Of a stretch of 64,000 nucleotides of DNA, positions 13,156 through 26,312 are shown piece after piece; positions within the stretch are counted from its first letter, which is position 1; each line of letters starts with the position of its first letter. The stretch is taken from positions 930,001 through 994,000 of the forward strand of contig WHUX01000002.1 of the NCBI GenBank assembly GCA_015179025.1. The letters run 5' to 3'. The DNA comes from Terfezia claveryi. Lineage: Eukaryota; Ascomycota; Pezizomycetes; Pezizales; Pezizaceae. The translations under genes and the position numbers were made by a program. The notes beneath the pieces were generated by a model. That model ran no database searches, was not told the DNA's origin, and saw nothing but the letters and a program-made list of their open reading frames with translations.

Positions 13156-15653
13156 ATGGCTCACACCAGGGGAGCTGCCAAAAAGGCAGTCGACGACCCA
13201 GCTGAAGATGTTCCCGCCGCAGATCAAAACCTTGTTAATAAAGATCCTCCAGTCACGGAGAAATCTGCGCCAACGCCTAGGAGAACGAGGTCTAGGCGTG
13301 GAAAGAAGACCGTTGAGGAACAACAGGAAACAGATGAGCAGGAGGCAATAAATGGGTATGCTGTGACGGCAGAGGCGGCGGAGGAAGGTGAGGCTGACGG
13401 GACGGTGGGGAAACACGAGGGACAAAGTGGGAGGGCTTCAAGAAGTGGAAAAGGCAGAGTTAGGAAAGATATGGAAAAGCCAAAGGAAGGTAGGATTGCC
13501 CCCCCCCATTTTGTTTCATAGCTGCTTTCAGTATTGTAGACTGACAGATGACTCCCGTAGCGCAATTGGTATCCTTTCCATCGATTATGGATGAGAGTGT
13601 CAACAATACAGGCACCATAGTCCCGTTTCCAGAACCCTACGTACCGAAACCTAGATACACACCCGTCATACCAGCTACACCCAAAGGGCCAATGCCGAGC
13701 GTCCCCCTGAAGACTCCCAAGTTTGACCCAGAGGTACATGGGAAAGATCTTGAGAAGGATTTACAGGAAGATAGTGGTATCGACACTTTCGAACAATTCA
13801 TTAAAAGGTCACCAAAGAAAAGGCGTATGGATAACAAGAGTTTGGATGCACCAATTCCATTGGATTTGGAGGCTGTACAGGTCACGGAAACCCAGCTGCC
13901 TGACCAGACAGAGCAGAGGAAGATGCTGAGTGAGAAGCCAGCCCGGACTGAGGAACCAGTTCAGACAGCGGAATCCATACCTAAGGTCAAGGTAGCAATC
14001 ACTGTAAATTTTATATTGGCACTCTGTTTAACATTGGCTGACACTCGACTACAGGAACTAGAAGCTGCCGGTGCATCTAAGGGTCGAGTGACCAGAAAAA
14101 ATGCTCCGTTTGCTCAAGCAATTCCGTTGACTGTTAAAAAGACACGTGCAGGAGCTTTCGCGGCTTCTACAGCTAATCCCGTTACTTCGGCTATAGCCCG
14201 ACGAGGAAAACAGCCAGAGCCAGTGAAAATTACATCACCTCCGACTTCACCACTTAAAGCAGCCTCTAAGAAAACGGCTCCGGTCTCACCTCCCCGAGCA
14301 GATTCAAAGAAACCTATCACCTCCAGTACCCCGTCGAAAGCTCTCGTTACTCCTCCCCGTGCGGAAGCAAAGGGAAATACAACTCCCACCCGAACTGTAT
14401 TAAAGTCTGTGACCACATCCCCACCACGGACTGAAAAGAAGAAACCTGCCCCGGTAAACCCCTTACGCAGCCCAGTGACGAAGAGTACGTCCACCGGATC
14501 CCCTCGCCCAAGTACGGAAAAGCCAATATCTCCCAAGTCCGTATTAAAACCTACGGCGTTAGCTTCACCGCCTAGGACTTCATCAAAACAACCTACCCCA
14601 AGCTCCTCTCCCCGGGCTACCGGTAAGAGGTCCACATCGACATCATCTCCTCGAGCCGATGCCAAAAAGGCCCCTCCTGTCTCCCAAACCCGAGAAGTAG
14701 CAAAAAAGTCGGCGGAGAGGCCAATTGCAAAGGCTGTCCCCAGGAAGCCTTTGGGTTCTGCTGCTCCAAAAGCACCACCTCGAGAAAAGAAGTCTGTGGT
14801 GGAACCGCCACCTGTCAATGAGCTATTGCCTATTCGGGTGAAGCGTGTAGCATCAGGGCCAGTGCCTCCAACAAAACGTATACGCCCAACTCCACCTATG
14901 CCAGGGGCGGCTGCTGAGAGTTCTCAAAATACAAATATGGCCGCCCCTCCAACTCCCTGTCCACGCATAGCAAGCTTGAGCAAACCTCCCCCGGCCGCTA
15001 GGGCTTCGAAAGCACCTACAAAGCCCACCGGCTTTAGGTTCGTCGGTGAGGATGTTGCAAGAAAGCAGGCGGAGGCAAAGGAAGCAAGGAAGAAGAGAAT
15101 GGAAGAGGCAGAGGCTGTTAGGACATCGCTGAAGGAAAAGGAAGCGAAGGCAAGGAAGTCTATACCCTCAAAAACCTCTTCGGTTGCCAGCAAATCATCC
15201 CGAGACAGTAACGTGTCAGCAGCAGTGAATGGGCAACTGGAAAGGGAACTTGCTTCTGTAGAGGCAAAGAAAGCTGAAGAATTTACCAAAACAAAGGCTT
15301 TAAGTCCACCTCGTCTAGGACAGTCTCGCCCAATCAAGCCTCCTGCTATTGTCCCGAGACCTCCGTTGGTCATTCAAAAGAAAGCTCCAACAGCGAAGAT
15401 TACAGCTGCAGCTTCGAAGCCAGCAGTTCCAGCTGTGGGCCGAGGTGCAGCAGGTCCTGCGTCAGGTATTGTTAATGGAACAGCGCAATTGACACCAGAG
15501 CAGGAAGACATGCAACGGAAGGAGCGGATCGCACATGCGGAGAAGCTCAGGAAGCAAGCTGCTGAGAGTGGTAAAGCAGCTATTTTTGCTTGGGCTGCAC
15601 AGAAGAATAAGCAACCTGCCACCCCTCCCAGTTCCACCACCGAGACAAAGTAA
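13156..15653 (+). CDS. Ser/Pro/Lys-rich disordered protein with SPPR repeats
   Basis: Function not recognised. Proposed exons 13156-13489, 13561-13991 and 14055-15653, 787 aa. The first intron (71 nt, CTGAC branch, acceptor CCCGTAG) is forced because nearer acceptors hit a stop. The second (63 nt, in frame, CTGAC branch) is inferred from splice signals only. Residues about 290-450 carry degenerate repeats of 15-20 residues with the core S/T-PPR-x-x-x-KK, which resemble proline-directed kinase sites and histone-H1-like tails. Residues about 560-640 contain GFRFVGEDVARKQAEAKEAR and a charged helix, vaguely like TPX2-type microtubule-binding segments. The composition suggests a nuclear or spindle-associated role, but that is inference from composition alone. 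Confidence 0.75.
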
Positions 15654-18600
15654 TCTGCTTATTTTAACTCCATATCTATCACTAGACATTGCGGAAATGG
15701 GATGCCTCAACCTGCTCTCAGAATTCCGCACTCTAGAAACACGATGGGAAATGGAAAGGTTTTTTTCTGCATTTTTTTATTTCAGGGTCCACACTTACAC
15801 TTTTTGCCGCCATGTATGACCATGCACGGAAAACTGTAGAACTGCGTGTCATGGTGGTATGGTGATGGGGTGATATAGCTATTCCGCACCCTTACCTTAT
15901 GTTTTTTTTCCTCTTTACTTTTTTTCTTGTATGGTTTGCGTCTTGTGGGCAGTTTGTGGGGTGGTTATGGGCTTTTTTTATTTTTTATTTTTTTCTCTTT
16001 TCCATGTTCCTCATTCTATATTAAAGGCAGCTGTACTTCTGTATCATGCAAGTGCGCAATCCTGTAGTTTGTGGGGTCAAGGATCCGGCCTGTTCAATCA
16101 TAGTATTACCAAGCTAAGCTCAGGGATTAACCTACATTGTGGAGAGCTCTAATTTTTGTTGTTTTATATCTCAATATCTTCTGCTTATTGTAGCTGTACT
16201 GGTAAATCTTCACTCGTCGAAATAGGAAGAGCTAGCACCACATTGAAACGAACCGACGGGATTTCTATTATATGATTAGCTATCGGCTTCTTACTTTCCG
16301 TTATGTCCATTTACCTCCGAGAGCTGAAGAAGAAAATATGTCACCAGCATTTTGTTTGCTTTTTTACTATATCTCCTCTTACGTCAAGAATTCTTACAGC
16401 GTCATATCTAAAGTCCAATCCATCTACAGGGGTGTATGTAATTATGTACATAAGGCTCACCTCAAGTAAAAAAATCTTCTCCTCCTTTAACTATACTGAT
16501 TTTGTTTGTTTATTATTCATTTCTTCCATGGCGCCGACGGAGAAGCTACCAAATCCACCTAGCGCGGGCCCATTTCTAGTATTTGTCCCTGCATGCAGAA
16601 AAAAAGAACGTAGGGTAGGAGGGATTGGTATGTAATGTATGCATCTAGACCATTGCGGACCCCATATCAATAATAAAAGTCCAGTTTCAAATCTTTGGCT
16701 TATGGCTGTTGGGTTTCATTTCACCTGCCCTACATTGTGCGGTGGCGAGCCCATCCATGACTGGTGGCTGTTGAGGTTTCAACCTGGATGGATATCAATT
16801 CCGAAAAAAAAGTTTGCATCAGTTATATTGAGGTGAAGTAGACCAGAGTTTCGAGCACATAACTCGCAGTTAAGCTTGAAACGGCATGGTCGCCGAAGGC
16901 AAAATTTCAACGCACAATTGCACCACCGGCATTAATAATATTATAGGAACGTTGACCTAGGACGTTGACCAGCCATAATATACTTGTAAATCTTGCTTAG
17001 ACTAAAACTTTATCGCTTAGCCAAGCTGCGATCTCCACGAAGCGAGCGGCCAATAAATTTGAATGCACTTCTCCGCGAAAGGCTTGGTCCCGCCTTAAAG
17101 CGCCGGGCTATCCCGCAACCGACACATTCTGGTGTTCAGTTGCACGGGTACGAGGCTACTTGCACGGGATGTAACTTGTCAAGGAGTTTACCGGGTGCCT
17201 GTGGTGGCAAATCGCCCATAGCACAAACATGGGAAATTTCGTCCAGATGTGGCATAAATTTTTGAAGCTAACCAAGGCTAAGTTCATCATCCCCTTTTTC
17301 TGCGGAACAAGTAGAGCTCCCAATACGCAATAGTAAGCCGCATTATAGCCATAAGCGGTTTGACAGAGATGAAAAAAAATGCAAAGCTGAAGTGAGTCGG
17401 AGATGGTGTCTTTCTTGTTGTGGAACGGCTCCGCAGAGTTGGGTTGGGATGAAAAAATTCTTAAACGATGCCCAGAGAGCAAGACAACCACGCGGGGTTG
17501 TAGCCACATCACATTGAGTGAGAGGCTTGTGGTTTCAATGATCAAAGCCCAGCTTCGTTTCTGGAATAGCATCGTGACTGATACAGCCTTTGAAAAAAAG
17601 AAACTCGATGGAAACATAGAGAAATCACCATCTAACTAAGAGCCTGGGCATTTGAACCCAATCAATGTTTTCTTCAAAACACAATTTTTCCTTCCGGGGA
17701 AGCCTGCTAACCGTTACCGGCACTTCAAGATTCTGAATGAGAGGTGTGGAATGGCCAATCGTCACTTATATCCAGAGCCAATCAGTTGTTACTCCATGTC
17801 TCAGTCCCCTCATCTGTCGATCGAAACGAACTCATACCATGCTGTTTTAAACCAAAAAAAAACATAATGAAAACAAGAGTCGAGCATCCGATGACACCTG
17901 AACAACAGGAGCAGGGTTCCTCGGGTTTTGATTGGCCGAAGTCGAATTTGTTTTGATAGTGCTTGTTGGAGACCGTTAGAAACAGACTCAAAATGGTACC
18001 CTGAACTGTATCTGGCACAGCCAAAACCTTGTTTTTTAGACGTAGCTGTCCGCGCCCGAATACCGGCTGCATGTATGTACGTGTTTAGAATTCATATTGT
18101 AGAATACGTGCATATATTCTTTTTGCTGCATTCCCCGCTTATTTCTAAGTATTGTAATCTGCACTGGTCCAAGCATAAATAGAATGCAGAGTGCATACTC
18201 CACAAGTGCAAGCACACGTCTCCCAGTCCAAGAATTAGCTTGGGCCATTGTTGCACCGAGATTATGGGTACCGGTACTTGGAGATAAGTCGAGACAAGAG
18301 TCAGAAATGATGAGTTCCCAAACAAACCATACTTTGGGGAGTCCCATAACCCAAGCTCCCGGATATTGTTCCTTCTAGTGAGATGTTGGTTATGGTGTTT
18401 TGACAGCCCTAGTTAGAGTCAGGCCCCATCCATTGCATGGGCTAGACAACATGAAGACCCATAAACTTGCCTCATAGGGATGAATTTTCGCATGCAGGTG
18501 ATCAGTTGTGTCTTGCTGAATCTGGTAGGTGTTTAATATTGGAAACATAGTACGGAATTACAGGTCCTACTAGCGACTGACTACGTGCATAGTGCTCCGA

Positions 18601-19370
18601 AATTTTACTGCATAATTTCCTACAATAAAACTCCGCGCCTGCTTAGTGCGCTTGAAGCGGCTTTGGAATTTCATGAGTATGCTTAACACTGCTAAGCGTA
18701 TTCGTCATCATCAATTTACGGGGGGAACTTTGGTTGACACAGTTGATTGTGGTTTACCTTATGATCTGGGGACCAAACTATGTGAATGACTTGGGATCCC
18801 GGAGACGCCAATATTTGGGGCTTGAAGTTCCCTATCGTCGTGAATTCAGATTTAATAGTATGCGAAGTCAGAAGAATTCCAACTGGAGTTGTTGGCAACC
18901 ATGTGAGGTTGGTTTGGCTCATGATTTTCTTGTGCGTGCTAGTGGATACATCTCAATAACAAATGGAGCTCCTACTAAGTTAGAGGAGAAATGCATCAGT
19001 GGCAAGAGGAGAAAAGAGCTCCACGGAGATTTTCAATCCGTCCTGCAGCGAGTGAAGGGTCGATACGGCGTAGATCTTGGGGCGGGTTTGCTAGATCGAT
19101 TCAAGGTTGGTTGACAGTTTTTTACTTTTCCCTGGTTGTGCCCTATATCTGGTGCGAGACTGGTTGTAGCCCAGCAGCGTATAACGTCATGATGGAGCGA
19201 TTGGCCCTTTCCGTGACGTTCTTTCTCCTCCTCCTCCCAACTAGACTGTCACGGGTTACGGCCTTGGAGGAGAGACATGCATCCTCGTCTCTAATGAGCC
19301 TCCGCATTCACCAATCCCGAAGCAGAGGTTTTGCTTCTGCTCTGTAAAAAGACACAACGCTGTGCATGTA
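15654..19370. other. Gene-free stretch, left part
   Basis: About 3.7 kb with many short open frames on both strands, none with recognisable family features or convincing splice-linked extension. T-rich patches occur near 15900-16020. This is likely decayed repeat or intergenic DNA. Confidence 0.5.
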
Positions 19371-19379
19371 CAATTATGC

Positions 19380-19407
19380 CTACGAGAGGCTTGTGCCAAC
19401 CAGACTA
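19380..19407 (-). mobile_element. TAGTC micro-insertion, 28 bp, 9-bp duplication
   Basis: The insert begins CTACGAGAGG and ends TTGTGCCAACCAGACTA. It is flanked by exact CAATTATGC at 19371-19379 and 19408-19416. This is a full-length form, the same length and layout as the one at 50477. Confidence 0.8.
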
Positions 19408-20419
19408 CAATTATGCATGCGTCGCTTGGGTCGGTCAAAAAATTTTATAGTTTCGGTAGTGATTTCAAGCTCTCACGATGAGAGCGTACGCGCACAATAT
19501 TGAGTAGGCAGGCCCCTAACCAGTCGGCAAGAATTCTGCTCCTGCGATTTGTTGTTGCAACAATCGGGGCTCCGCTGCCTGCCACAGCACCTTGCCTATT
19601 TGCGGCTGAAACAATTGGAAAAACGTGTAGCCAATCACCGTAGGTAGGCATCATCTCCGGCCGATAAGGAAGCACGATATCATACCAAGCATTGAGAACT
19701 AGAGAGACGAACTTTGGCAGGCAAGCCACAGACCCACGTTTTTATGCAGTCTCGATCACGATTTAATTTCAGTCCTCGAGCTCAGGGCAGAAACACCACC
19801 TGGGCAGGCCATTCTTGTTGTAGCTAGCGCGCTTGCGATTACACTTCCCAAGGTGACAAGACAATTTAAACGAAATAAGAGCCCCCCAGACATGTCTTGT
19901 TTTATGTATTCCTAGGAGACGACGCGGAAAAATGGGTAGGTGATGGCCCCAGTTGCTGTACCACGAGGCATTGACGATATATCTGTGTAGGCCTAGGTGA
20001 AAAGCATATCTACAATGCATACAAGAGGGAGAGTGTAACAACGGCTCATGATGAATTTAATTACCGCTATATTTGGTACTTAATCTAGTTCTCCTGCATA
20101 GTGTGTCATTGAAGTGCAGTAAAACCTCAGGCGCAAAATTCCTAAAATTTTATATTACTTACTCTCAAATGTGAATATTTCATATATAAGCCATATATAA
20201 TTCAACCAATTTAAACTCTCGGCTCTAATGAATTTACTCCTTCCTGCAGCTGTGCACATGTACTGTACAAAAACAAATCAAAAAAACTTTTTTTTTATTA
20301 TTATTGTAGGTGGCTGTGGGTGAGGGAGAGACATTGTCTTTAGCGCAAAACGCAAAATGCGGGGAAGACCACTAATGGTCGAGCTTGCCTTTGTCCAGCT
20401 AGCCCAGTAACGGGTGACC

Positions 20420-20429
20420 AACCAGACTA
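20420..20429 (-). mobile_element. TAGTC micro-insertion, 10 bp, 9-bp duplication
   Basis: The insert AACCAGACTA lies between exact CGGGTGACC copies at 20411-20419 and 20430-20438. Confidence 0.75.
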
Positions 20430-20977
20430 CGGGTGACCGACCCTTCGACTGTCGATGATACAATGTACTCTACTAATAAAATGTACTACTGTAGGACATA
20501 CATCTGTACCACGTTTAGGCAACTAGGGGGCTGCAAGTACTATCCTAGGAGAATCATGAGACTTGAACTGTCTTACATGTTCTTATGTATGCTTGCATGA
20601 TCAGCTCACATATGTATATTTTCCTATTCCACACAAAAGATGCTCGTGGCCATCCGTGCCATCACTATCAAGTGAGAGCCCTGCATCGTGAGCAGGCGCC
20701 GCAAGAGTCATGTCATCCCAGCTAGGCCTGTACGTAAGGATTTACGCACTCGTATTTACCTGTAAATGCGTCCCATTAAGGAGTGAGGGTAAATAGTGTT
20801 TGGTTTGGCTATGGGCCGCTTCTGGGGGATCAATTGGGGCTAGGGAACCCTTGTCACGTCTTCCTTGGGGTAACAAGGCTCTTGGCTAATTCCCAATCCC
20901 AGGAGCCGAATGCCGATGACAGGCTCTAGTCAAGCCAGACTAGGCCGCCCTAGTGTAGTCAAGTGAATCCTCAGAAA

Positions 20978-20989
20978 CAAGCCAGACTA
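20978..20989 (-). mobile_element. TAGTC micro-insertion, 12 bp, 9-bp duplication
   Basis: The insert CAAGCCAGACTA lies between exact CCTCAGAAA copies at 20969-20977 and 20990-20998. An identical 12-mer at 20931-20942 has no evident duplication. Confidence 0.75.
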
Positions 20990-20998
20990 CCTCAGAAA

Positions 20999-22194
20999 GG
21001 CTATTATTGTGGAAACAGGAACACTCTTGCAATCGTCTCTAGAGTGGCCCTAAGAGCGACCTAGGTACAGAGGTGCCTAGCTTAGTTCTATGGCCTGGCT
21101 TAGGTACTACAGAACTTGATTATTTAGACTCTATGTGGGGGAAGGAACTTGCTGTGCCGTGCAAGGTGCCAACGCTATCTGAAAAGGGCTGGGGTTGCCT
21201 CAGCGGTGTGCACGAGAGATGATGCAGTGCGTGCTGTATTCTGCTCGTCCCCTGCAATGAGGCTCACAATTAGGATTGCTGTGGCTTGGGTTTTTGTGAA
21301 TATGGACAATGGCCTTGCACCCTTTGTGAGCAGAGAAGTTTCCCTGGCTGCATACCCGCGGTGGCTGAGACTAGAGCACCGTATGCATCCTTTGAGGAGC
21401 CTCTGTGCGCTTAGCGCAGCGGGCCAGGTGCAGCGACCCTCTTCTAATTGCATAAATGGGGCTTTTTTTTTTCATCATACCCAAGCAAATTGAGCGAGAC
21501 ACAACATCAGCGCGCGATCGGCCCCCAGCTTACCCAGTGCGGGTGGTCCATTGGAGCACAGCTCGCTCAGCGCACTGATTAGCATGGCCCTCCGTCTCGA
21601 ACTTTTCTCCCACACCCCTCGCCCCCCCCATGCCTCGATGCGAGTGCGCTCATTGGCCACGCCCGCAGGGTGCTGTGATTCGTGCGAGCCAGCTTTGAAA
21701 TAGCACGCAACCTCCTCATACGTAAAGCGTTCTCAGGCTTCAGGCACTAGACCCGGCTCGTCCTCACGCATGAGCGATGTGAGAATCCTTAGCGTAGGTG
21801 AGGTGAGTCGTGGTGTGTGTGGTGTGCGGTGTGTGAGCCAGAGTTGGCCCTGCCTCCCTCCCCCTGCCCAAACTTAATATATCTTCAACTCTTCTCCCCC
21901 CTCTGCTACGCCTCCAGTTCCCACCCCCCCCTTCAATACCAAAAAAAATATTCCCCTCCCTCGGCCCTTCACTCTCGTCATCTCATTTGAACGTCGACAT
22001 TGGGTATTGAAATACCGCGCCTGGACCACTCACTACGACGCTTTTTCGAATCCATTCGTTGCTCAATTCGTCTGACTCAACCCCTCAACCATTTCCTTCT
22101 CGACCATACACAACAGCATCCAGCGGCTCAGGCCCTCAATTCACGCTTACCTCGTAATTCACATACACTTTTAATATCCTAACATCTAGTCGCA
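20999..22194. other. Region upstream of the ECL1-family gene
   Basis: About 1.2 kb. The last 350 bases are strongly pyrimidine-rich with short C runs and a TTAATATATC element near 21875, the usual look of a fungal promoter and 5' leader. No coding frame is supported. Confidence 0.5.
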
Positions 22195-22731
22195 ATGGAT
22201 ATGCTAGATTGGTCTCCAGATTTCTGCCTCTCTTGTGATCGTCAGAGTGTGAACGGTGAGGCATACTGCTCCCAGTCTTGCCGCCTGGCGGACCTGGAAC
22301 GGGCCTCAGGGGGATCAAGCGCTGCCTCATCGCCGCATACATCGCCTACGTCGTGGACTACTCCAACTCCCCAAGGGAATGGCTTCTACCTTCCGCCGGC
22401 GTTGAACTTTTCCACTATGTCTAGCCGACAAGCATCCTCTGCATCATCATCACCGAGGGGGTCGATATCATCATCATCAACGCCTCCACCGGCAGTGTAT
22501 CAGCCGGTACAGCATCAAACACGTAGCAGATACACACCTGCAAACTGCTCGCAAAATGGACAAACGTCCACCCTTTACCCATCACCCTCTCGAACATCAT
22601 TATCATCAATGCAGTCTACTTCACAGCAGGACTCTGGATATCTATCAGACAAGGCCCGAAATGAACTCCGAGATTATGCGAGCTCCTTTGATCTCGTTAG
22701 AGACTGGAAGAGAAGGATGACAATTGTTTAA
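22195..22731 (+). CDS. ECL1-family life-span regulatory factor
   Basis: Single exon, 178 aa. The N-terminus DFCLSCDRQSVNGEAYCSQ followed by SCRLADLE is the Ecl1 zinc-binding signature, with Cys at 11, 14, 25 and 29. The middle is Ser/Thr/Pro-rich and disordered. The C-terminus has NELRDYASSFDLVRDWKRRM, the short conserved tail seen in filamentous-fungal members. In yeasts the family extends chronological life span and responds to sulfur or zinc limitation; the role here is inferred from that. The start codon is right before the conserved block and follows a long pyrimidine-rich leader. Confidence 0.85.
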   Translation: MDMLDWSPDFCLSCDRQSVNGEAYCSQSCRLADLERASGGSSAASSPHTSPTSWTTPTPQGNGFYLPPALNFSTMSSRQASSASSSPRGSISSSSTPPPAVYQPVQHQTRSRYTPANCSQNGQTSTLYPSPSRTSLSSMQSTSQQDSGYLSDKARNELRDYASSFDLVRDWKRRMTIV

Positions 22732-25700
22732 GCTTTGCAAAGTCACTCAATCGGGCAAAAAATGTCTCCATCAATTTTCGTTTCTAACGGACATATTTAC
22801 TTATGAGTTTTACGATCTTATCACGCCTCCTCTCCCAAAACAAAATGTTTTGCTGTTTTTCCTTCGGCGGAGTTCTCCTCCAATTACTCAACTTTCCGGT
22901 GTGGTTGTTCTACTTCACTTTCCTCAGCACTATGCCTCCATATACTAACGTTTAATACGTGGTTTGGAATGTGCAAATGTGCATCAGTTGACTGGGCATC
23001 CTTCTATTATTATTGTTACTACTTTCCATTTGCATATTACTGGGGTATAAGAAAAAAATCGGTTTTTCTTTCGGTCAATTTATTTCCTATCTAATTACAC
23101 TTGGGTCTGATTATTTGTTCCTCGGTTTGGTCTGGGAGGTGCTCGGATTCGGAAAGCGTTTTATGTTATGGGATTCTTTTTGGGCGTTGTCATTTGATTC
23201 AATGTTTCTTGCGATTTGCCTTTTTAAAGTTACTCGGAGCACTATCAAATTGTATCGAGCAGCTTTTGGCTAGCAGCTGACTGCGGCATGGTTAGGGGTT
23301 TTTGTGAATACGAATTCTGTTTCAATCAATCACAGAACGTGCACTTTCTGTCGTGACTCATGACTTGAATTTTGCCCACACATAAGATGGTCGGTCACAA
23401 AAAAAGAAAAGAAGCAGCCGTAGGTAAAAATATTTCCAGTTGCTGTAGTTGTGTAATACGATAATCATACATGCGAAGACTCAGTGTTTACTACGAGACT
23501 TGGTTTCATTTCGCCTTTGGGTAACACAATGGACATTTTAAAGGAGTGACTAATTCCTTTTTATTTTTTCTTATTTTTTCAAGTAGAGCAAACCGAATAA
23601 AGAAAGGATTGGCATCAGTGGAAAGCAAATGTCGTGGTGTCGACATGTCGAAACAGGCATGAGCACGCTAATAGCTTCGACAGGAACAATCAACATACTC
23701 TCTTCATTATTGGCAATCGAGCAGGTTGGATATCCTTGTGCTTTTGGCCCTCGTTGCCGTCACACTATATAGGGAGGATGCGTGGATATAATTGGCGTCA
23801 GGCCAGGAATCAATGAAACATTGCAAACCTGAAATTCGGAGCCGATGATAACAACCATCTACCTCTCGACATTTCTTCATACTGTAATTAATTTCACACC
23901 ATCCGGAGAATTCTGTACGGAACAGCATTGGAGCTGATCTTATCTTCTTTTATTTTTTTTCTTTCGGTTTTTTTTTTTTCTAGGAGTACCGAGCGAAATC
24001 TTTGTCCAGAAGATGCGTTGTTCAAGTGTGATTTGAAAATAGCCTGTGCCGTACACGGAGCCAGTGGGGTAAAATTAATGGTCCTGAGGCCTCGCACTGG
24101 CAATTTCAGGCACTTCTGTGAAGCAAGGGCACAAACGACGCTCTGAATGGTTGATGGTGAGCCTCAATACCTGAGGCTCCCACTGGGAAAATTCCTCGCA
24201 GTTTACGTGGCCTAGGACTTACTCACCAAAGGCAGGACAGTTGGACCGGGACCCACCGATTTTAGCATCTCACTCCTCCATATCAGTTGTCCAAGCAGTT
24301 TGTCTCATTGACCTGAATACTTCTCCGATACAGCGTCAAGTTCTCGCTTATACCCGAGGTAGATAATTTATTTGATGCTGTCTTCATGTCCTTCATGTCT
24401 TATCCGATATAGAGGAAGTGCAAGGGCGAAAATCCCGTGATGGAAGTTACGTTAGCTGCCGGAGACCCTGCCGCCATGGTACACACATCTGCGTGAATGC
24501 CTTCCATAACCGTTCTATCTCGACTATTCCTTGATATTACCTGATATTTTCTCAAGCGAACAGAAGGAGAAATGGAAGGCATATGGTAGTGGGATGAACT
24601 TCCTGTCACCCTTAATCTCAAGGGTAGAAAAAAAAGGAATCTCACGGGCGATCGTGCACGGTAGATCTACCTACCGCATTACTCACGATAGTTATGTTGC
24701 CGGACACGGATGGACGAGTATCAAAGTACGGGTCAGAGCCCATTGGGTAACCGTCTGATACCATATTCCAGAATATTTCAAATACACTGGAGCCGGACGA
24801 TCATAGTTACTTAGGCATATGTTACACCTTTTTCAGATCGGGAACCAAATACCTCGATGGCTGGAATACCCACCAGACCCATTTTATCCTTGGGATCGGC
24901 TTTCTAGTATTTTTCTGGAGGAATTTCACATTCTCAAAATTTAATTCAAAGATAACATCTACCGAAGCAGTGCACTGTTTTACTCTTATCTTATCTTTGG
25001 AGTCTATGTAGTGATTACAATTTTTTGCTGAATATTACGATTTTCAGACGGTGGATCGTGTCCTATGGGGGGGATCGGTTGTTTTATGGTTCCTCGCTCG
25101 ATAGGCACCTGCGTCTCACGGTAGCCTATTAACTGACGGACCAGTAGAGTAAGTGACAACAGGTGATCTCTTATTCTGCGTGTATTTCGACCTTAATTCA
25201 ACGAAAACTATCTAGGCCCATAAAACGGTCCTTGGCCTGAAACTGAAATTCGATGTCGGGTAATTGCCAGCCGAAGATGAACCGGTTTCCTTCGTCTATG
25301 ACACAGGATTAGGGAGATCCTATGCAAAGATCCATTATGGGCGACAAGCACTCATTGACCCATGCACTCATTGACCCATGCCTTCACTGACCCAATACCG
25401 CCACAACCGAATGCTCGTATACTACTGGGCCATCAGCGATGATGTTGCGCGTCTGGCAGGGTGCTTTGTGCAGAAGCGGGAAGACTGTAATCCCCACCAC
25501 ACCCTCAGCTCTTCCATCGACACATGTATGGTCCACCGCCATATGCTCTTCGGCCCTCCAACTCGTTGGCTGCTGACGAGGGCCAATGAGGCACTTATTA
25601 TGTAAAATATGGACCAAGCTAATCGCTTAAGCACATCGAGCATCTGGTGGTTACTTGGGCATCTGGAGTTCTAGCTTAGGCTTAGGTCCCACATATGGTT

Positions 25701-26300
25701 CACCCAAATTTAGCCCCAGGCGGGATCATCGGTCCATCCAGAGTTGAGTCCAAGGAACGTGGTGCAATTGCTCCTCATGCTAAGGCCATCCACACCGTGA
25801 TCCATGTCCTATTACATGTGCTTAGCCTAGTACATTACACCAACAAACTCCAAAGGAAAAAAGAAATAAGACGCTGCACAGGTATAACAAACGCCAATAT
25901 CGCATTCGCAATTTGGATATTGCACAACTCTCATTTCCAATATTAAGAACTTGGCAATCCTGTCCTTGACTAGTGCGTATCACAGCCTGAAACGTCCCAA
26001 GTTGTGAGGTGGTATGCCCAGACGAACCTATGAGGGCCTTATATTGCATTGTCCGTTATAGGTGGCGCCGGCAACTCTTTCTTCATGTTAACTTTCTCTA
26101 CGATACAGATTCTACACCCTACTCATCTGCCCGCGACTGGTAGATGTGTAGAACCAGCATTGAACCTTGTACCTGGATTCTAGAAGATACGTATCAGCAT
26201 TAGTCCGTTTCACGTGCATTTCCAACCTGGGGTAACTTCCCCGGATCCAGCTCTGGCGACAGGAACCTCTCTGTGAATAATCATGATTGTTGTTCGTTTG
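22732..26300. other. Gene-free stretch before the VPS29 remnant
   Basis: About 3.6 kb with only short unrecognised frames. It includes T-rich runs near 23940-23980, a perfect 8-bp-stem hairpin at 24162-24182 and a short tandem repeat at 25349-25395. Confidence 0.5.
25349..25395 (+). repeat. 16-bp tandem repeat
   Basis: Two exact copies of CACTCATTGACCCATG followed by a degenerate third (CCTTCACTGACCCA). Confidence 0.7.
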
Positions 26301-26312
26301 AAAGACACTTGC

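Noticed and set aside
14114..14818. 234-codon minus-strand frame
   Set aside because: Antisense of the Ser/Pro-rich gene; its regularity comes from the repeat block on the other strand.
17156..17617. 153-codon minus-strand frame in the gene-free stretch
   Set aside because: No recognisable domain, no plausible promoter or splice extension.
15654..22194. Search for tRNA genes and transposase motifs by eye
   Set aside because: No cloverleaf with both box A and box B, and no transposase or reverse-transcriptase motif could be supported.
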